A stretch of DNA of 64,000 nucleotides. Origin: Bacteroides faecis MAJ27 (lineage in GTDB: Bacteria; Bacteroidota; Bacteroidia; Bacteroidales; Bacteroidaceae). The notes below the pieces were generated by a model. The model did no database searches. It was given only the letters and a program-made list of their open reading frames with translations, and was not told the origin of the DNA. The position numbers and the translations under genes were made by a program. This document shows, in pieces, positions 17,975 through 26,574 of the stretch (position 1 is its first letter; the number at the start of each line of letters is the position of its first letter). The stretch is taken from positions 124,001 to 188,000 of the forward strand of contig NZ_FNNN01000002.1 of assembly GCF_900106755.1 (NCBI RefSeq), in the 5' to 3' direction.

Positions 17975-18072
17975 CGGTTGTGCCAAAGGCTTGGCACAGT
18001 TGTGCCATCGTGTTGGCACGGTTGTGTCACTACGTTGGCACAACTGTTTTACCGGTATGGCACAACTGCTTT
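17975..18072. repeat. Array of 22-bp units built from TTGTGCCA and TTGGCACA
   Basis: Units read TTGTGCCA, five variable bases, TTGGCACAG, with a 22-bp period; successive five-base segments are aaggc, tcgtg and ctacg. Each unit can fold as a 7-8 bp hairpin with the variable bases as loop. The last units degenerate (TGGCACAACTG). A second array with the same period lies at 44.77-44.90 kb. Confidence 0.85.
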
Positions 18073-18160
18073 GATTGGTTGTCATGAGCAAAGTGAGCGC
18101 TCAAAAAATACAAGGAGAAGGAGAGGATATTTAAATTGCAGGATTTATCTTTGGGTAATG

Positions 18161-18280
18161 GGCTGACAATAAAACGCCTGTTTTTCTACTGTCAGCCTTA
18201 TTATCAGGTCTTATTGTCATGATATAAACGCCTGTTTTGTAGATGTTTAAACACTAAAAGCTGACAGATGACAATAGAAT
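18161..18280 (-). repeat. Right arm of the 120-bp inverted repeat
   Basis: This is the reverse complement of 17683-17802 with three mismatches. The two arms enclose 17803-18160. No obvious target-site duplication flanks the pair. Confidence 0.92.
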
Positions 18281-18339
18281 GCCCGAAAAACTCTTTATGT
18301 AGAAGCAACTCGGACCCGTTGATTTCTCTATATGAAATA

Positions 18340-18500
18340 GGGGATCAATCCGAAATCTCGGTCGTTTTCAGTTTGTTTCTTTCGGTACGGTTTTGAATGA
18401 TGAATGAAGAATTACTTTGCAGCGTGATAGCGCAGCCAATTCTTCATTCTTCATTTCCGTACAGTATGGAGCTCAAACAGGGGTTCCGGACTGACGGATA
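18340..18500 (-). repeat. MITE-like composite element with R2 centre
   Basis: Read on the minus strand: module A (CAGTCCGGAACCCC, GAGCTCCATACTGTACGG), the R2 repeat (AGAATGAAGAATTGGC to AATTCTTCATTCATC), then module B (CCGAAAGAAACAAACTG to CGGATTGATCCCC). A and B are degenerate inverted copies of each other. The same A and B enclose repeat R1 at 29.6 and 44.4-44.7 kb. Module A overlaps the last codons and stop of the helicase gene. Confidence 0.8.
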
Positions 18501-20368
18501 TATTGCATCAGTTTACGGTAGAATGGATGTTGGGCAAGAGTCGTTGCATCTCCCAGAATTACAAGTTTCATCCGGGCGCGGGTAATGGCAACATTCATTC
18601 GTCTTAAATCATTGAGAAAGCCGATCTGTCCATCTTCGTTTGCCCGTACGAGGCTGATAAAGATGACATCCCGTTCCTGCCCTTGAAAGCCATCGACCGT
18701 ATTGACTGTGATGAGGCTGCGAAAAGGGCGTAGAAAGCTGTTTCCTCTGATTTTGCTTCTTAAGTATTGCACTTGTGCCTTGTAGGGAGAAATCAGACCG
18801 AAGTCGATACGCTCGTCCAATATGCGTGTTTTGCCGATCCGGTTAATATAAGCTTCCAGTTCCTGCAGCAATAAGTTGGCTTCCTGCTTGTTGATGCGTC
18901 CGAAACTTTCGCCTACAAATTCCTCATGGAAATCCATTTCCGAGGTATCTATCCAGTTCATGGGAGTGTCGAAATCAAGAATACCCCGGTTGCGCACTTC
19001 CGGTGCGGCTTCCAGTTCCCCGTTGTAGAACCATTCGGAAGGAAAGCGCATGATTGCCTCATGCATCCGGTATTGCACTTTGAGCAGCGAAACGGCAGAA
19101 GGTTTTTGCTGCACGACTTTTTCCATCAAAGTGTGATCCAGTCCGCCACGGGCAGCTTCGATACATTTGATTGTAGGAGGAAGTTGGCAATGATCTCCGG
19201 CAAGGATTACGCGGTCCGCTTTCCGGATGGCGATCCAACAGGCAGCTTCGAGTGCCTGGGCGGCTTCATCTATAAACAGAGTGGGAAAGCGCCGTCCGTT
19301 GAGCAAACGATGGTTGCTGCTGACCAGAGTAGAAGCTATCACACGGGCACTGTCGAAAAGATCGGCATTGATTAAGATTTCCAGTTCCGTGGCACGGTCG
19401 CGGAGACGGCTCATTCTGCTGCGCATACCTTCCCTTTCGGAATAACTTCCCCGACGCATCCGGCTACCCATTTCACGGATTGATTTACGGATTCCCCAGA
19501 GTTCGGGGTATGCCGGATGGCTTTCAAAGCGGCGTTCGTAGGTAGAAGAGAGCATTTTGTCGTTTACACGCGTGGGGTTGCCAATACGAAGTACGGCTAC
19601 TCCCCGGTCTGCCAGTTTCTCGCAGATCCAGTCCACAGCAGTATTACTTTGAGCGCAGACCAGCACTTGCGGTTCGCGGTGAAGCGTTTCGTAAATCGCT
19701 TCCACGAGGGTGGTAGTCTTTCCGGTTCCCGGAGGACCGTGGACAATGGCGACATCGCGCGTACATAATACTTTATTTACAGCCGTTTCCTGCGTACTGT
19801 TGAGCCACGGAAAGCGGACGGGGTACAATTCACGAAATCCGGGTTTTTGTGTTCCCAGCAATGTATCCCGTAGATCGGCAAGGCGGTTTCCTTTGGCACG
19901 GATGGTATCTTCCAGTGCTTCGAACATGGCACGATAAGAAGTTTCATCGAAATAAAGTTGTACTCCCAGCACATCTTCTGTCTGCAGTTCCATCAACGCG
20001 CCTGCTCCGGGAAGTACGACTACCATCCGCTCTTCGTCCGCATAACTGACCGTTGCAATGAAATTCATATAACTCACTTTTCCATCAAAGGACTGCCGGA
20101 AAAAACAGACGGGACGACCGAATTCGAAGGAGTGCTCGATTTCTTTATTTTCGGTTCGTGTAATATCTATTACAAGTTGATTCAGAGAATTGTAGTAACT
20201 TCGACCGGGAGAGGTGGGATACCAACAAAGACCACGTTTTACTTTGCGGGCGACTCCCATTGTTTCAGTCTGCCGCTTGAATTCCTCCTTTTCGTATTCA
20301 TACTCCATGCGTAGCAGGAGTTGCTGTTGTTGAAGGTCGATGATTGGACTTTTCGGATGATTACTCAT
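18473..20368 (-). CDS. SF1B (UPF1/DNA2-like) helicase, AAA domain-containing
   Basis: This is a soluble superfamily 1 helicase of the IGHMBP2/UPF1 type, probably unwinding DNA or RNA 5' to 3'. Walker A is HGPPGTGKTTTLVEA (near residue 210), Walker B is DEAAQ, motif III is GDHCQLPPT, motif V is TVDGFQGQERDV and motif VI is NVAITRARMKLV. I prefer the start at 20368 (MSNHPKSP, 631 residues). The open frame extends to 20431, but a -7-like TACCTTTG at 20384-20377 lies between, implying an almost leaderless mRNA. The last residues (QSGTPV) and TGA stop are encoded by module A of a dispersed repeat, so the original C-terminus may have differed. Confidence 0.9.
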   Translation of the reverse strand: MSNHPKSPIIDLQQQQLLLRMEYEYEKEEFKRQTETMGVARKVKRGLCWYPTSPGRSYYNSLNQLVIDITRTENKEIEHSFEFGRPVCFFRQSFDGKVSYMNFIATVSYADEERMVVVLPGAGALMELQTEDVLGVQLYFDETSYRAMFEALEDTIRAKGNRLADLRDTLLGTQKPGFRELYPVRFPWLNSTQETAVNKVLCTRDVAIVHGPPGTGKTTTLVEAIYETLHREPQVLVCAQSNTAVDWICEKLADRGVAVLRIGNPTRVNDKMLSSTYERRFESHPAYPELWGIRKSIREMGSRMRRGSYSEREGMRSRMSRLRDRATELEILINADLFDSARVIASTLVSSNHRLLNGRRFPTLFIDEAAQALEAACWIAIRKADRVILAGDHCQLPPTIKCIEAARGGLDHTLMEKVVQQKPSAVSLLKVQYRMHEAIMRFPSEWFYNGELEAAPEVRNRGILDFDTPMNWIDTSEMDFHEEFVGESFGRINKQEANLLLQELEAYINRIGKTRILDERIDFGLISPYKAQVQYLRSKIRGNSFLRPFRSLITVNTVDGFQGQERDVIFISLVRANEDGQIGFLNDLRRMNVAITRARMKLVILGDATTLAQHPFYRKLMQYIRQSGTPV

Positions 20369-20484
20369 AATAGGTGCAAAGGTAATAAATCTTCTTCCTG
20401 AGACGAAAATATATTTCATTTTGTTAAACATTCCTCGAATGCCGTTCGTTATTTTTATAGATAGACTAAAAAAACAAAAGCAAT

Positions 20485-22728
20485 ATGGTGTATGATTTGA
20501 CTATGTTAGAGGCTTTTTATTCTGCTTATAAAGGAAAAGTAGAACACGTACGGGCTGTTTTGAAACGGCCTTTGACGTTAGCCGAGAAAATTCTGTATGC
20601 TCACTTATTCAATGAGGGTGACTTGAAAAATTACAAGCGGGGTGAAGACTATGTAAATTTCCGTCCCGACCGTGTTGCCATGCAGGATGCGACTGCTCAG
20701 ATGGCATTGCTTCAGTTCATGAATGCAGGAAAAGAAAAAGTAGCTGTTCCTTCCACTGTGCACTGTGATCACTTGATACAGGCATACAAAGGAGCGAAAG
20801 AAGATATCGCTACTGCAACCAAAACAAACGAAGAAGTTTACGACTTTTTGCGCGATGTATCCTCTCGCTACGGTATCGGTTTCTGGAAACCGGGGGCCGG
20901 CATCATTCACCAAGTAGTGCTCGAGAATTACGCTTTTCCCGGTGGAATGATGGTGGGAACCGACTCACATACTCCGAATGCCGGAGGACTGGGCATGGTA
21001 GCTATCGGCGTAGGCGGCGCGGATGCCGTAGACGTGATGACGGGCATGGAGTGGGAGCTGAAAATGCCGAAAATAATCGGTGTCCGCCTGACCGGAAAAC
21101 TGAGTGGCTGGACTTCTCCGAAAGATGTGATTCTGAAACTCGCGGGGATTCTGACCGTAAAAGGAGGAACCAATTCCATCATCGAATATTTCGGACCGGG
21201 AACGGCTTCTTTGTCGGCTACCGGCAAAGCGACCATTTGCAATATGGGTGCCGAAGTGGGAGCTACCACTTCACTTTTCCCGTTCGACGGGCGCATGGCT
21301 ACTTATCTGAGGGCTACCGGCAGAGATCGTGTCGTGGAACTGGCAGAGGCCGTTGACTGTGAACTCCGTGCGGATGAGCAAGTAACGGATGAACCGGATA
21401 AGTACTACGACCGTGTCATCGACATCGATTTGTCCACGCTTGAACCTTACATCAACGGACCTTTCACACCGGACGCTGCTACACCTATCTCTGAATTTGC
21501 AGAAAAAGTATTGCTGAATGGCTATCCGCGTAAAATGGAAGTCGGACTGATCGGTTCGTGTACCAACTCTTCTTATCAGGACTTGAGCCGTGCCGCTTCG
21601 TTGGCAAGGCAAGTAAAGGAAAAGAATCTGAGTGTAGCTGCTCCGCTGATCATCAATCCGGGTTCCGAACAAATACGCGCTACTGCCGAAAGAGACGGAA
21701 TGATGGATACCTTTACGGAAATCGGAGCCGTCATTATGGCAAATGCCTGCGGACCTTGCATCGGTCAGTGGAAACGCCACACGGACGACCCGACGCGAAA
21801 GAATTCAATTGTTACTTCTTTCAACCGTAACTTTGCCAAGCGTGCGGACGGCAATCCGAATACGTATGCCTTTGTCGCTTCTCCCGAACTGGCGATGGCA
21901 CTGACAATTGCCGGTGACTTATGTTTCAATCCTTTGAAAGACAGGCTTATGAACCATGACGGCGAGAAGGTGAAACTGACAGAACCGGTAGGAGACGAGC
22001 TGCCATTAAGGGGCTTTGCTTCCGGTGATGAAGGCTATATCGCCCCCGGTGGAGCAAAAACAGCGATCAATGTCAACCCGGAATCGCAGCGCCTGCAATT
22101 GCTGACTCCTTTCCCGGCGTGGGACGGACAAGATATACTCAATATGCCTCTGCTGATGAAGGCACAGGGCAAATGCACTACCGACCATATTTCGATGGCA
22201 GGGCCGTGGCTGCGTTTCCGCGGACATCTGGAGAATATTTCGGATAATATGTTGATGGGAGCCGTGAATGCGTTCAATGGAGAGACCAATAACGTGTGGA
22301 ACCGTTCGACAAATACATACGGGACCGTTTCCGGCACAGCCAAAATGTATAAATCCGAAGGAGTGCCTTCTATCGTCGTGGCCGAAGAAAATTATGGCGA
22401 GGGTTCCAGTCGCGAGCATGCCGCTATGGAGCCCCGTTTCCTCAATGTGCGTGTGATTCTTGCCAAGAGCTTCGCCCGTATTCACGAAACGAACCTGAAA
22501 AAGCAGGGTATGCTTGCTCTTACGTTTGCAGACAAAGCGGATTATGACAAGATACAGGAGCACGACCTCCTTTCGGTCATTGGCCTGATAGATTTTGCAC
22601 CGGGGCGCAATCTGACCATCGTTCTTCATCACGAAGACGGCACGAAAGAGAGTTTTGAAGCGCAACATACATACAACGAACAGCAGATCGCTTGGTTCCG
22701 TGCCGGTTCTGCATTGAATGCCAGATAA
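20485..22728 (+). CDS. acn: Aconitate hydratase
   Basis: This 747-residue enzyme interconverts citrate and isocitrate with a [4Fe-4S] cluster. It is of the mitochondrial-type length and order. Visible motifs are [27 protein letters not shown], the first cluster Cys in [11 protein letters not shown] (near residue 358) and the other two in [10 protein letters not shown]. The swivel-domain motif [14 protein letters not shown] is near residue 634. It is the first gene of acn-icd-gltA, 14 bp before icd. The three enzymes make 2-oxoglutarate from oxaloacetate and acetyl-CoA, the oxidative arm Bacteroides uses for glutamate supply. Confidence 0.96.
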   Translation: MVYDLTMLEAFYSAYKGKVEHVRAVLKRPLTLAEKILYAHLFNEGDLKNYKRGEDYVNFRPDRVAMQDATAQMALLQFMNAGKEKVAVPSTVHCDHLIQAYKGAKEDIATATKTNEEVYDFLRDVSSRYGIGFWKPGAGIIHQVVLENYAFPGGMMVGTDSHTPNAGGLGMVAIGVGGADAVDVMTGMEWELKMPKIIGVRLTGKLSGWTSPKDVILKLAGILTVKGGTNSIIEYFGPGTASLSATGKATICNMGAEVGATTSLFPFDGRMATYLRATGRDRVVELAEAVDCELRADEQVTDEPDKYYDRVIDIDLSTLEPYINGPFTPDAATPISEFAEKVLLNGYPRKMEVGLIGSCTNSSYQDLSRAASLARQVKEKNLSVAAPLIINPGSEQIRATAERDGMMDTFTEIGAVIMANACGPCIGQWKRHTDDPTRKNSIVTSFNRNFAKRADGNPNTYAFVASPELAMALTIAGDLCFNPLKDRLMNHDGEKVKLTEPVGDELPLRGFASGDEGYIAPGGAKTAINVNPESQRLQLLTPFPAWDGQDILNMPLLMKAQGKCTTDHISMAGPWLRFRGHLENISDNMLMGAVNAFNGETNNVWNRSTNTYGTVSGTAKMYKSEGVPSIVVAEENYGEGSSREHAAMEPRFLNVRVILAKSFARIHETNLKKQGMLALTFADKADYDKIQEHDLLSVIGLIDFAPGRNLTIVLHHEDGTKESFEAQHTYNEQQIAWFRAGSALNAR

Positions 22729-22742
22729 TTAAAAAGATAGAA

Positions 22743-23933
22743 ATGAGCAAAATAACCATGCAAAAAGATGGTACGCTTTTAGTGCCCGATGTGCCTGTCG
22801 TACCTTATATTACCGGAGATGGAGTAGGAGCCGAAGTGACTCCGTCGATGCAAGCCGTTGTGAATGCGGCTGTTCAGAAAGCATACGGTGGCAAACGCCG
22901 GATTGAATGGAAAGAAGTGCTGGCGGGCGAACGCGCTTTTAACGAGACAGGTTCGTGGTTGCCGGATGAAACGATGAAGGCTTTTCAGGAATATCTGATT
23001 GGCATCAAAGGGCCGTTGACAACTCCTGTCGGCGGTGGAATCCGTTCTTTGAACGTAGCTTTGCGCCAAACGTTGGATTTGTATGTCTGTCTGCGTCCTG
23101 TTCGTTGGTATCAAGGCGTTCATTCTCCGGTGAAAGCTCCGGAAAAGGTGAATATGTGCGTGTTCCGTGAAAATACGGAAGATATCTATGCAGGCATCGA
23201 GTGGGAGGCAGGTACTCCCGAAGCAGAAAAGTTCTGTCAGTTTCTGAAAAATGAGATGGGAGTGACGAAAATCCGTTTCCCGGAGACCTCTTCTTTTGGA
23301 GTGAAACCTGTTTCCCGTGAAGGCACGGAACGCCTTGTGCGGGCCGCTTGTCAGTATGCCCTCGACCATCACCTGCCTTCTGTGACTTTGGTGCACAAGG
23401 GAAACATTATGAAGTTCACCGAAGGAGGCTTCAAAAAATGGGGCTATGAACTGGCGCAACGTGAGTTTGGCGATGCTCTGGCAGACGGCAGACTGGTGAT
23501 AAAGGACTGCATCGCCGACGCTTTCCTGCAAAATACGTTACTGATTCCCGAGGAATATTCCGTGATAGCTACCCTGAACCTGAACGGAGACTACGTTTCC
23601 GACCAGTTGGCTGCAATGGTAGGCGGCATCGGCATTGCTCCGGGAGCAAATATCAACTATAAAACGGGGCATGCCATTTTTGAAGCGACGCATGGAACTG
23701 CCCCGAACATTGCCGGAAAGGACATCGTGAATCCTTGTTCTATTATTCTTTCGGCAGTGATGATGCTTGAATATCTGGGATGGAAAGAAGCGGCTGTCCT
23801 TATCGAAAAGGCTTTGGAACAAAGTTTCCTCGATGCCCGTGCCACGCACGATCTGGCTCGCTTTATGCCGGGAGGTACCTCCCTGTCTACTACCGCTTTC
23901 ACACGCGAAATTGTGGAAAGAATCGAAAAGTAA
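22743..23933 (+). CDS. icd: Isocitrate dehydrogenase, E. coli-type, with unusual coenzyme-site residues
   Basis: This 396-residue enzyme decarboxylates isocitrate to 2-oxoglutarate. The substrate site is standard: [15 protein letters not shown] and [14 protein letters not shown]. In E. coli the NADP-selecting residues are K344-Y345 (APKYAG) and Y391/R395. Here the same places read APNIAG (N and I, codons 23706-23711) and THDLAR (H at 23847, R kept). The Ile is typical of NAD-using relatives, so NADP specificity should not be assumed. ATG 22743 was chosen because the in-frame start at 22692 lies inside acn. It sits between acn and gltA in one operon. Confidence 0.93.
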   Translation: MSKITMQKDGTLLVPDVPVVPYITGDGVGAEVTPSMQAVVNAAVQKAYGGKRRIEWKEVLAGERAFNETGSWLPDETMKAFQEYLIGIKGPLTTPVGGGIRSLNVALRQTLDLYVCLRPVRWYQGVHSPVKAPEKVNMCVFRENTEDIYAGIEWEAGTPEAEKFCQFLKNEMGVTKIRFPETSSFGVKPVSREGTERLVRAACQYALDHHLPSVTLVHKGNIMKFTEGGFKKWGYELAQREFGDALADGRLVIKDCIADAFLQNTLLIPEEYSVIATLNLNGDYVSDQLAAMVGGIGIAPGANINYKTGHAIFEATHGTAPNIAGKDIVNPCSIILSAVMMLEYLGWKEAAVLIEKALEQSFLDARATHDLARFMPGGTSLSTTAFTREIVERIEK

Positions 23934-23958
23934 ATGTAACGATTAAAAACGAAGTATT

Positions 23959-25302
23959 ATGAAGAAAGAGTATTTGATTTACAAACTCTCCGAGGAGATG
24001 AAAGAGGCTACCCGGATCGACAATGAATTGTTCCCCAAGTTTGATGTGAAACGTGGACTGCGTAATGAAGATGGCACCGGCGTGTTGGTAGGTCTCACTA
24101 AAATAGGTAATGTAGTAGGTTACGAACGGGTCCCCGGCGGTGGACTGAAACCTATTCCGGGAAAGTTGTTCTATCGGGGCTACGACGTGGAGGATATTTC
24201 TCATGCCATCATCAAAGAGAAACGTTTCGGCTTCGAAGAAGTGGCTTATCTGCTGCTTTCCGGTCGCCTGCCGGACAAGGAAGAGCTGGCTTCATTCGGC
24301 GAACTGATTAACGACAATATGGCGCTCGAACAGAAGACGAAAATGAATATTATCGAGCTGGAAGGAAATAATATCATGAATATCCTGTCGCGTAGTGTGC
24401 TCGAAATGTACCGTTTCGACCCCGATGCCGATGATACTTCGCGGGATAACCTGATGCGTCAGAGCATTGACCTTATCTCCAAGTTCCCCACTATCATTGC
24501 GTATGCTTATAATATGCTTCGCCATGCTACATTCGGACGTTCGCTGCACATCCGCCATCCGCAGGAAAAGCTGTCCATCGCTGAGAATTTCCTCTATATG
24601 CTTAAAAAAGACTATACGGAACTGGATGCCCGTACGCTCGACTTGCTGTTGATTCTACAGGCGGAACACGGTGGTGGTAATAACTCGACTTTCACGGTTC
24701 GCGTTACTTCTTCCACAGGGACGGATACGTATTCGGCAATCGCCGCAGGTATCGGTTCGTTGAAGGGTCCGCTTCATGGAGGCGCGAATATTCAGGTTGC
24801 CGACATGTTCCATCATTTGCAGGAAAACATCAAAGACTGGAAAAGCGTGGACGAAATAGATACTTATTTCACACGGATGCTGAATAAAGAAGTATATAAT
24901 AAGACCGGGCTGATTTACGGTATCGGTCATGCTGTCTATACGATTTCTGACCCTCGCGCGCTGCTGCTGAAAGAACTGGCTCGCGACCTCGCCCGTGAAA
25001 AAGGGAAAGAAGAAGAATTTGCTTTCCTCGAACTACTTGAAGAGCGTGCTATCGCTACCTTCGGGCGGGTAAAGAACAACGGAAAGACGGTGTCCAGCAA
25101 TATCGATTTCTATTCGGGCTTTGTCTATGAGATGATCGGCTTGCCGCAGGAGATTTTCACTCCGCTGTTTGCCATGGCCCGTATCGTGGGCTGGTGTGCG
25201 CACCGCAATGAAGAATTGAACTTCGAAGGCAAACGCATTATCCGTCCGGCTTATAAAAATGTTCTTGATGATTTGGCTTATATTCCCATTAAGAAACGCT
25301 GA
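23959..25302 (+). CDS. gltA: Citrate synthase
   Basis: This 447-residue enzyme condenses acetyl-CoA and oxaloacetate into citrate. Catalytic blocks are visible: AEHGGGNNSTFTVRV, GPLHGGANI (first catalytic His, near residue 275), GIGHAVYTISDPRA (second His) and NIDFYSGFVYEMIG with the catalytic Asp. The final ARIVGWCAHRNEEL is the conserved C-terminal helix. It is 25 bp downstream of icd and probably the last gene of the operon. A 27-bp perfect hairpin lies about 140 bp after the stop. Confidence 0.96.
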   Translation: MKKEYLIYKLSEEMKEATRIDNELFPKFDVKRGLRNEDGTGVLVGLTKIGNVVGYERVPGGGLKPIPGKLFYRGYDVEDISHAIIKEKRFGFEEVAYLLLSGRLPDKEELASFGELINDNMALEQKTKMNIIELEGNNIMNILSRSVLEMYRFDPDADDTSRDNLMRQSIDLISKFPTIIAYAYNMLRHATFGRSLHIRHPQEKLSIAENFLYMLKKDYTELDARTLDLLLILQAEHGGGNNSTFTVRVTSSTGTDTYSAIAAGIGSLKGPLHGGANIQVADMFHHLQENIKDWKSVDEIDTYFTRMLNKEVYNKTGLIYGIGHAVYTISDPRALLLKELARDLAREKGKEEEFAFLELLEERAIATFGRVKNNGKTVSSNIDFYSGFVYEMIGLPQEIFTPLFAMARIVGWCAHRNEELNFEGKRIIRPAYKNVLDDLAYIPIKKR

Positions 25303-25443
25303 TAAGAACAAATCCTTTTTATGCAATAATGGCTTGTTTTTAGAAAGAACATCCGATGTTCTATTAACATTTAACACTTTGCGGCTGTCGTGTTTCTCTC
25401 CCGATGGAGGCTAAGGCATTTATCGTTGGTAGAAAAGGCGCAG

Positions 25444-25502
25444 CCTCGTATGTAGAAACGCCCTTTTAACACAGCGTTAAAAGGGCGTTTCTACATACGA
25501 GG
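25444..25502. repeat. Perfect 27-bp hairpin after gltA
   Basis: Positions 25444-25470 are the exact reverse complement of 25476-25502, with a five-base loop ACAGC. The stem holds CGTATGTAGAAACGCCC. There is no T tract on either side, so it is not a classical terminator. It is probably a dispersed palindrome. The remainder of 25303-25604 shows nothing else. Confidence 0.93.
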
Positions 25503-25604
25503 AATTATATATTCTATTTCTTTGTATATCAGTGAACTATGATCTTTCCCTTTGCTGGAGGAGAGATTATGGACAGGTGACCTGTTGAGAACAAACTTGT
25601 TATT

Positions 25605-26240
25605 TTAATAATTACCGTCGATTGAGTCTTTGCTGCTATTATTGGGATAAGGCATAATGTCTATTAAATCAAAATACATTAAGCGTGTTTTTAGATGCGT
25701 TCCGGTTTCAAAGCCTGTATATTCCACTTCTTGCGCTTCCGTAGAGAAAAGGTATTTGAAACCGTTTTTCAGATAATAGTTCAGAGGAATATTTTCATTG
25801 TAAGCGTCAACAATTAAAAAGCGACACCCTGTTTTGTTTCCCGCATCAATGAACCATGATTTTATGAAAGTCATCAGATCACTACCTATACCCTGATGCT
25901 TGTATTCTTTATTGATTCCAAGTCTGCCGATTAATACACCCGGATAGCGGCGCATTTGTTTGGCTCGGGGAATGTCTTTCTGAACTTTCTTTTCCCTGCT
26001 GTTGGGGAGGATATTTACTCTGATACTATCGTTAGAAACAGTGAAGGCACACACTATGTCCGAAGGATTTTTATCTGAACGAAAACAGTAACTTTTTCCT
26101 AATAGTTGTGCATTATAGAGAGGAGCATCGTTATGAAAGAAGTCGTCTAAGTCTTGGTGCCCACATGAGAAAGGGTCACATTCTTTAATCGTATCCTCAT
26201 CAAGTACGGCAAAAGTACATTTCTCAAAAAGAAATCCCAT
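25605..26240 (-). CDS. GNAT-family N-acetyltransferase, possible toxin of a two-gene unit
   Basis: This 211-residue protein has a GNAT fold. The acetyl-CoA loop is IGRLGINKEYKHQGIGSDLM (near residues 105-124, pattern Q-G-I-G). After it come the VDAYNENIPLNYYLKNGF block with the conserved Asn and Tyr, and an N-terminal DLDDFFHNDA typical of GNAT toxins that acetylate charged tRNA. It starts 3 bp after the stop of a 52-residue gene under one promoter, the layout of toxin-antitoxin pairs, although that partner is not a recognisable ribbon-helix-helix protein. The substrate is unknown. A stand-alone metabolic acetyltransferase is the alternative. Confidence 0.82.
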   Translation of the reverse strand: MGFLFEKCTFAVLDEDTIKECDPFSCGHQDLDDFFHNDAPLYNAQLLGKSYCFRSDKNPSDIVCAFTVSNDSIRVNILPNSREKKVQKDIPRAKQMRRYPGVLIGRLGINKEYKHQGIGSDLMTFIKSWFIDAGNKTGCRFLIVDAYNENIPLNYYLKNGFKYLFSTEAQEVEYTGFETGTHLKTRLMYFDLIDIMPYPNNSSKDSIDGNY

Positions 26241-26243
26241 GTT

Positions 26244-26402
26244 TTATAACATTTTAGCCTTTTTGAGCACAGCACGGGCTTCCAGCACATGTTTGCTGAA
26301 GTCTTGTTTGTTTTGATTTTTATAAGCCTTGTCCGCTGCCTTAACGAAGTGTTCCGCTTCTTTTCCTTTTAAGGTCGGTATGGCTTTAATTTCCATTGCC
26401 AT
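26244..26402 (-). CDS. 52-residue small protein upstream of the GNAT gene (possible antitoxin)
   Basis: The ORF runs from ATG 26402 (AATGGAAATTAAAGCC) to TAA at 26244-26246. The product is MAMEIKAIPTLKGKEAEHF followed by a Lys/Ala-rich helical half ending VLKKAKML, net basic. It has its own full promoter (26468-26437) and is separated from the GNAT start by 3 bp, so the two are surely co-transcribed. I do not recognise the family. Position and size suggest an antitoxin or a small regulator of the GNAT protein (inference). An in-frame second ATG at 26396 could also serve. Confidence 0.75.
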   Translation of the reverse strand: MAMEIKAIPTLKGKEAEHFVKAADKAYKNQNKQDFSKHVLEARAVLKKAKML

Positions 26403-26436
26403 TGCTTTTTCTTTTTATTTAGTTCATAACCAATTG

Positions 26437-26468
26437 CAAAGATAGCTGATTTTTAATGAATAAACAAA
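26437..26468 (-). promoter_or_regulatory. Promoter of the 52-aa/GNAT pair
   Basis: On the minus strand, TTTG (26468-26465), 20 bp spacer, TATCTTTG (26444-26437). This is a full match to the Bacteroides consensus, with transcription starting near 26430. Confidence 0.75.
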
Positions 26469-26490
26469 GAATGCCGGAAGTCTGTTGTCG

Positions 26491-26521
26491 TTTGATTTGT
26501 TTTTTATTTGAGTTATTTTTG
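26491..26521 (+). promoter_or_regulatory. Promoter of the steroid-reductase cluster
   Basis: TTTG at 26491-26494, 19 bp, TATTTTTG at 26514-26521. A second copy of GTTATTTTTGTG follows 31 bp later (26543-26554) without a matching -33 box, so the -7 region is duplicated. Confidence 0.7.
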
Positions 26522-26574
26522 TGGCCATTCTTTTCTTTTTTTGTTATTTTTGTGAATCTCAAAAGAAAATCAAG

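Larger units (their letters stand above)
17444..18472. other. Gene-free kilobase of repeats
   Basis: No reading frame here looks real. From left to right it holds a palindromic stretch around CTCCCTTCGGGAAGGAG (~17550-17590), the 120-bp inverted-repeat arm, ~358 bp with the 22-bp-period array, the second arm (18161-18280), and an A-R2-B composite repeat (~18340-18500) that reaches into the helicase gene. Confidence 0.8.

Noticed and set aside
17975..18072. CRISPR-like look of the 22-bp arrays
   Set aside because: The variable part is only five bases, the unit is itself palindromic and no cas genes are present.
17848..18166. Three overlapping plus-strand reading frames (60-79 codons) in the repeat region
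   Set aside because: They are made by translating the 22-bp palindromic array and its surroundings; different frames give equally long products and none has a promoter or ribosome-binding site that fits.
17683..18280. The 120-bp inverted repeat as an insertion sequence
   Set aside because: No transposase frame lies between the arms and no clear target-site duplication is seen.
22006..23531. Antisense frames of 220-250 codons opposite acn and icd
   Set aside because: The plus-strand genes are unmistakable enzymes and the antisense products show no recognisable motif.
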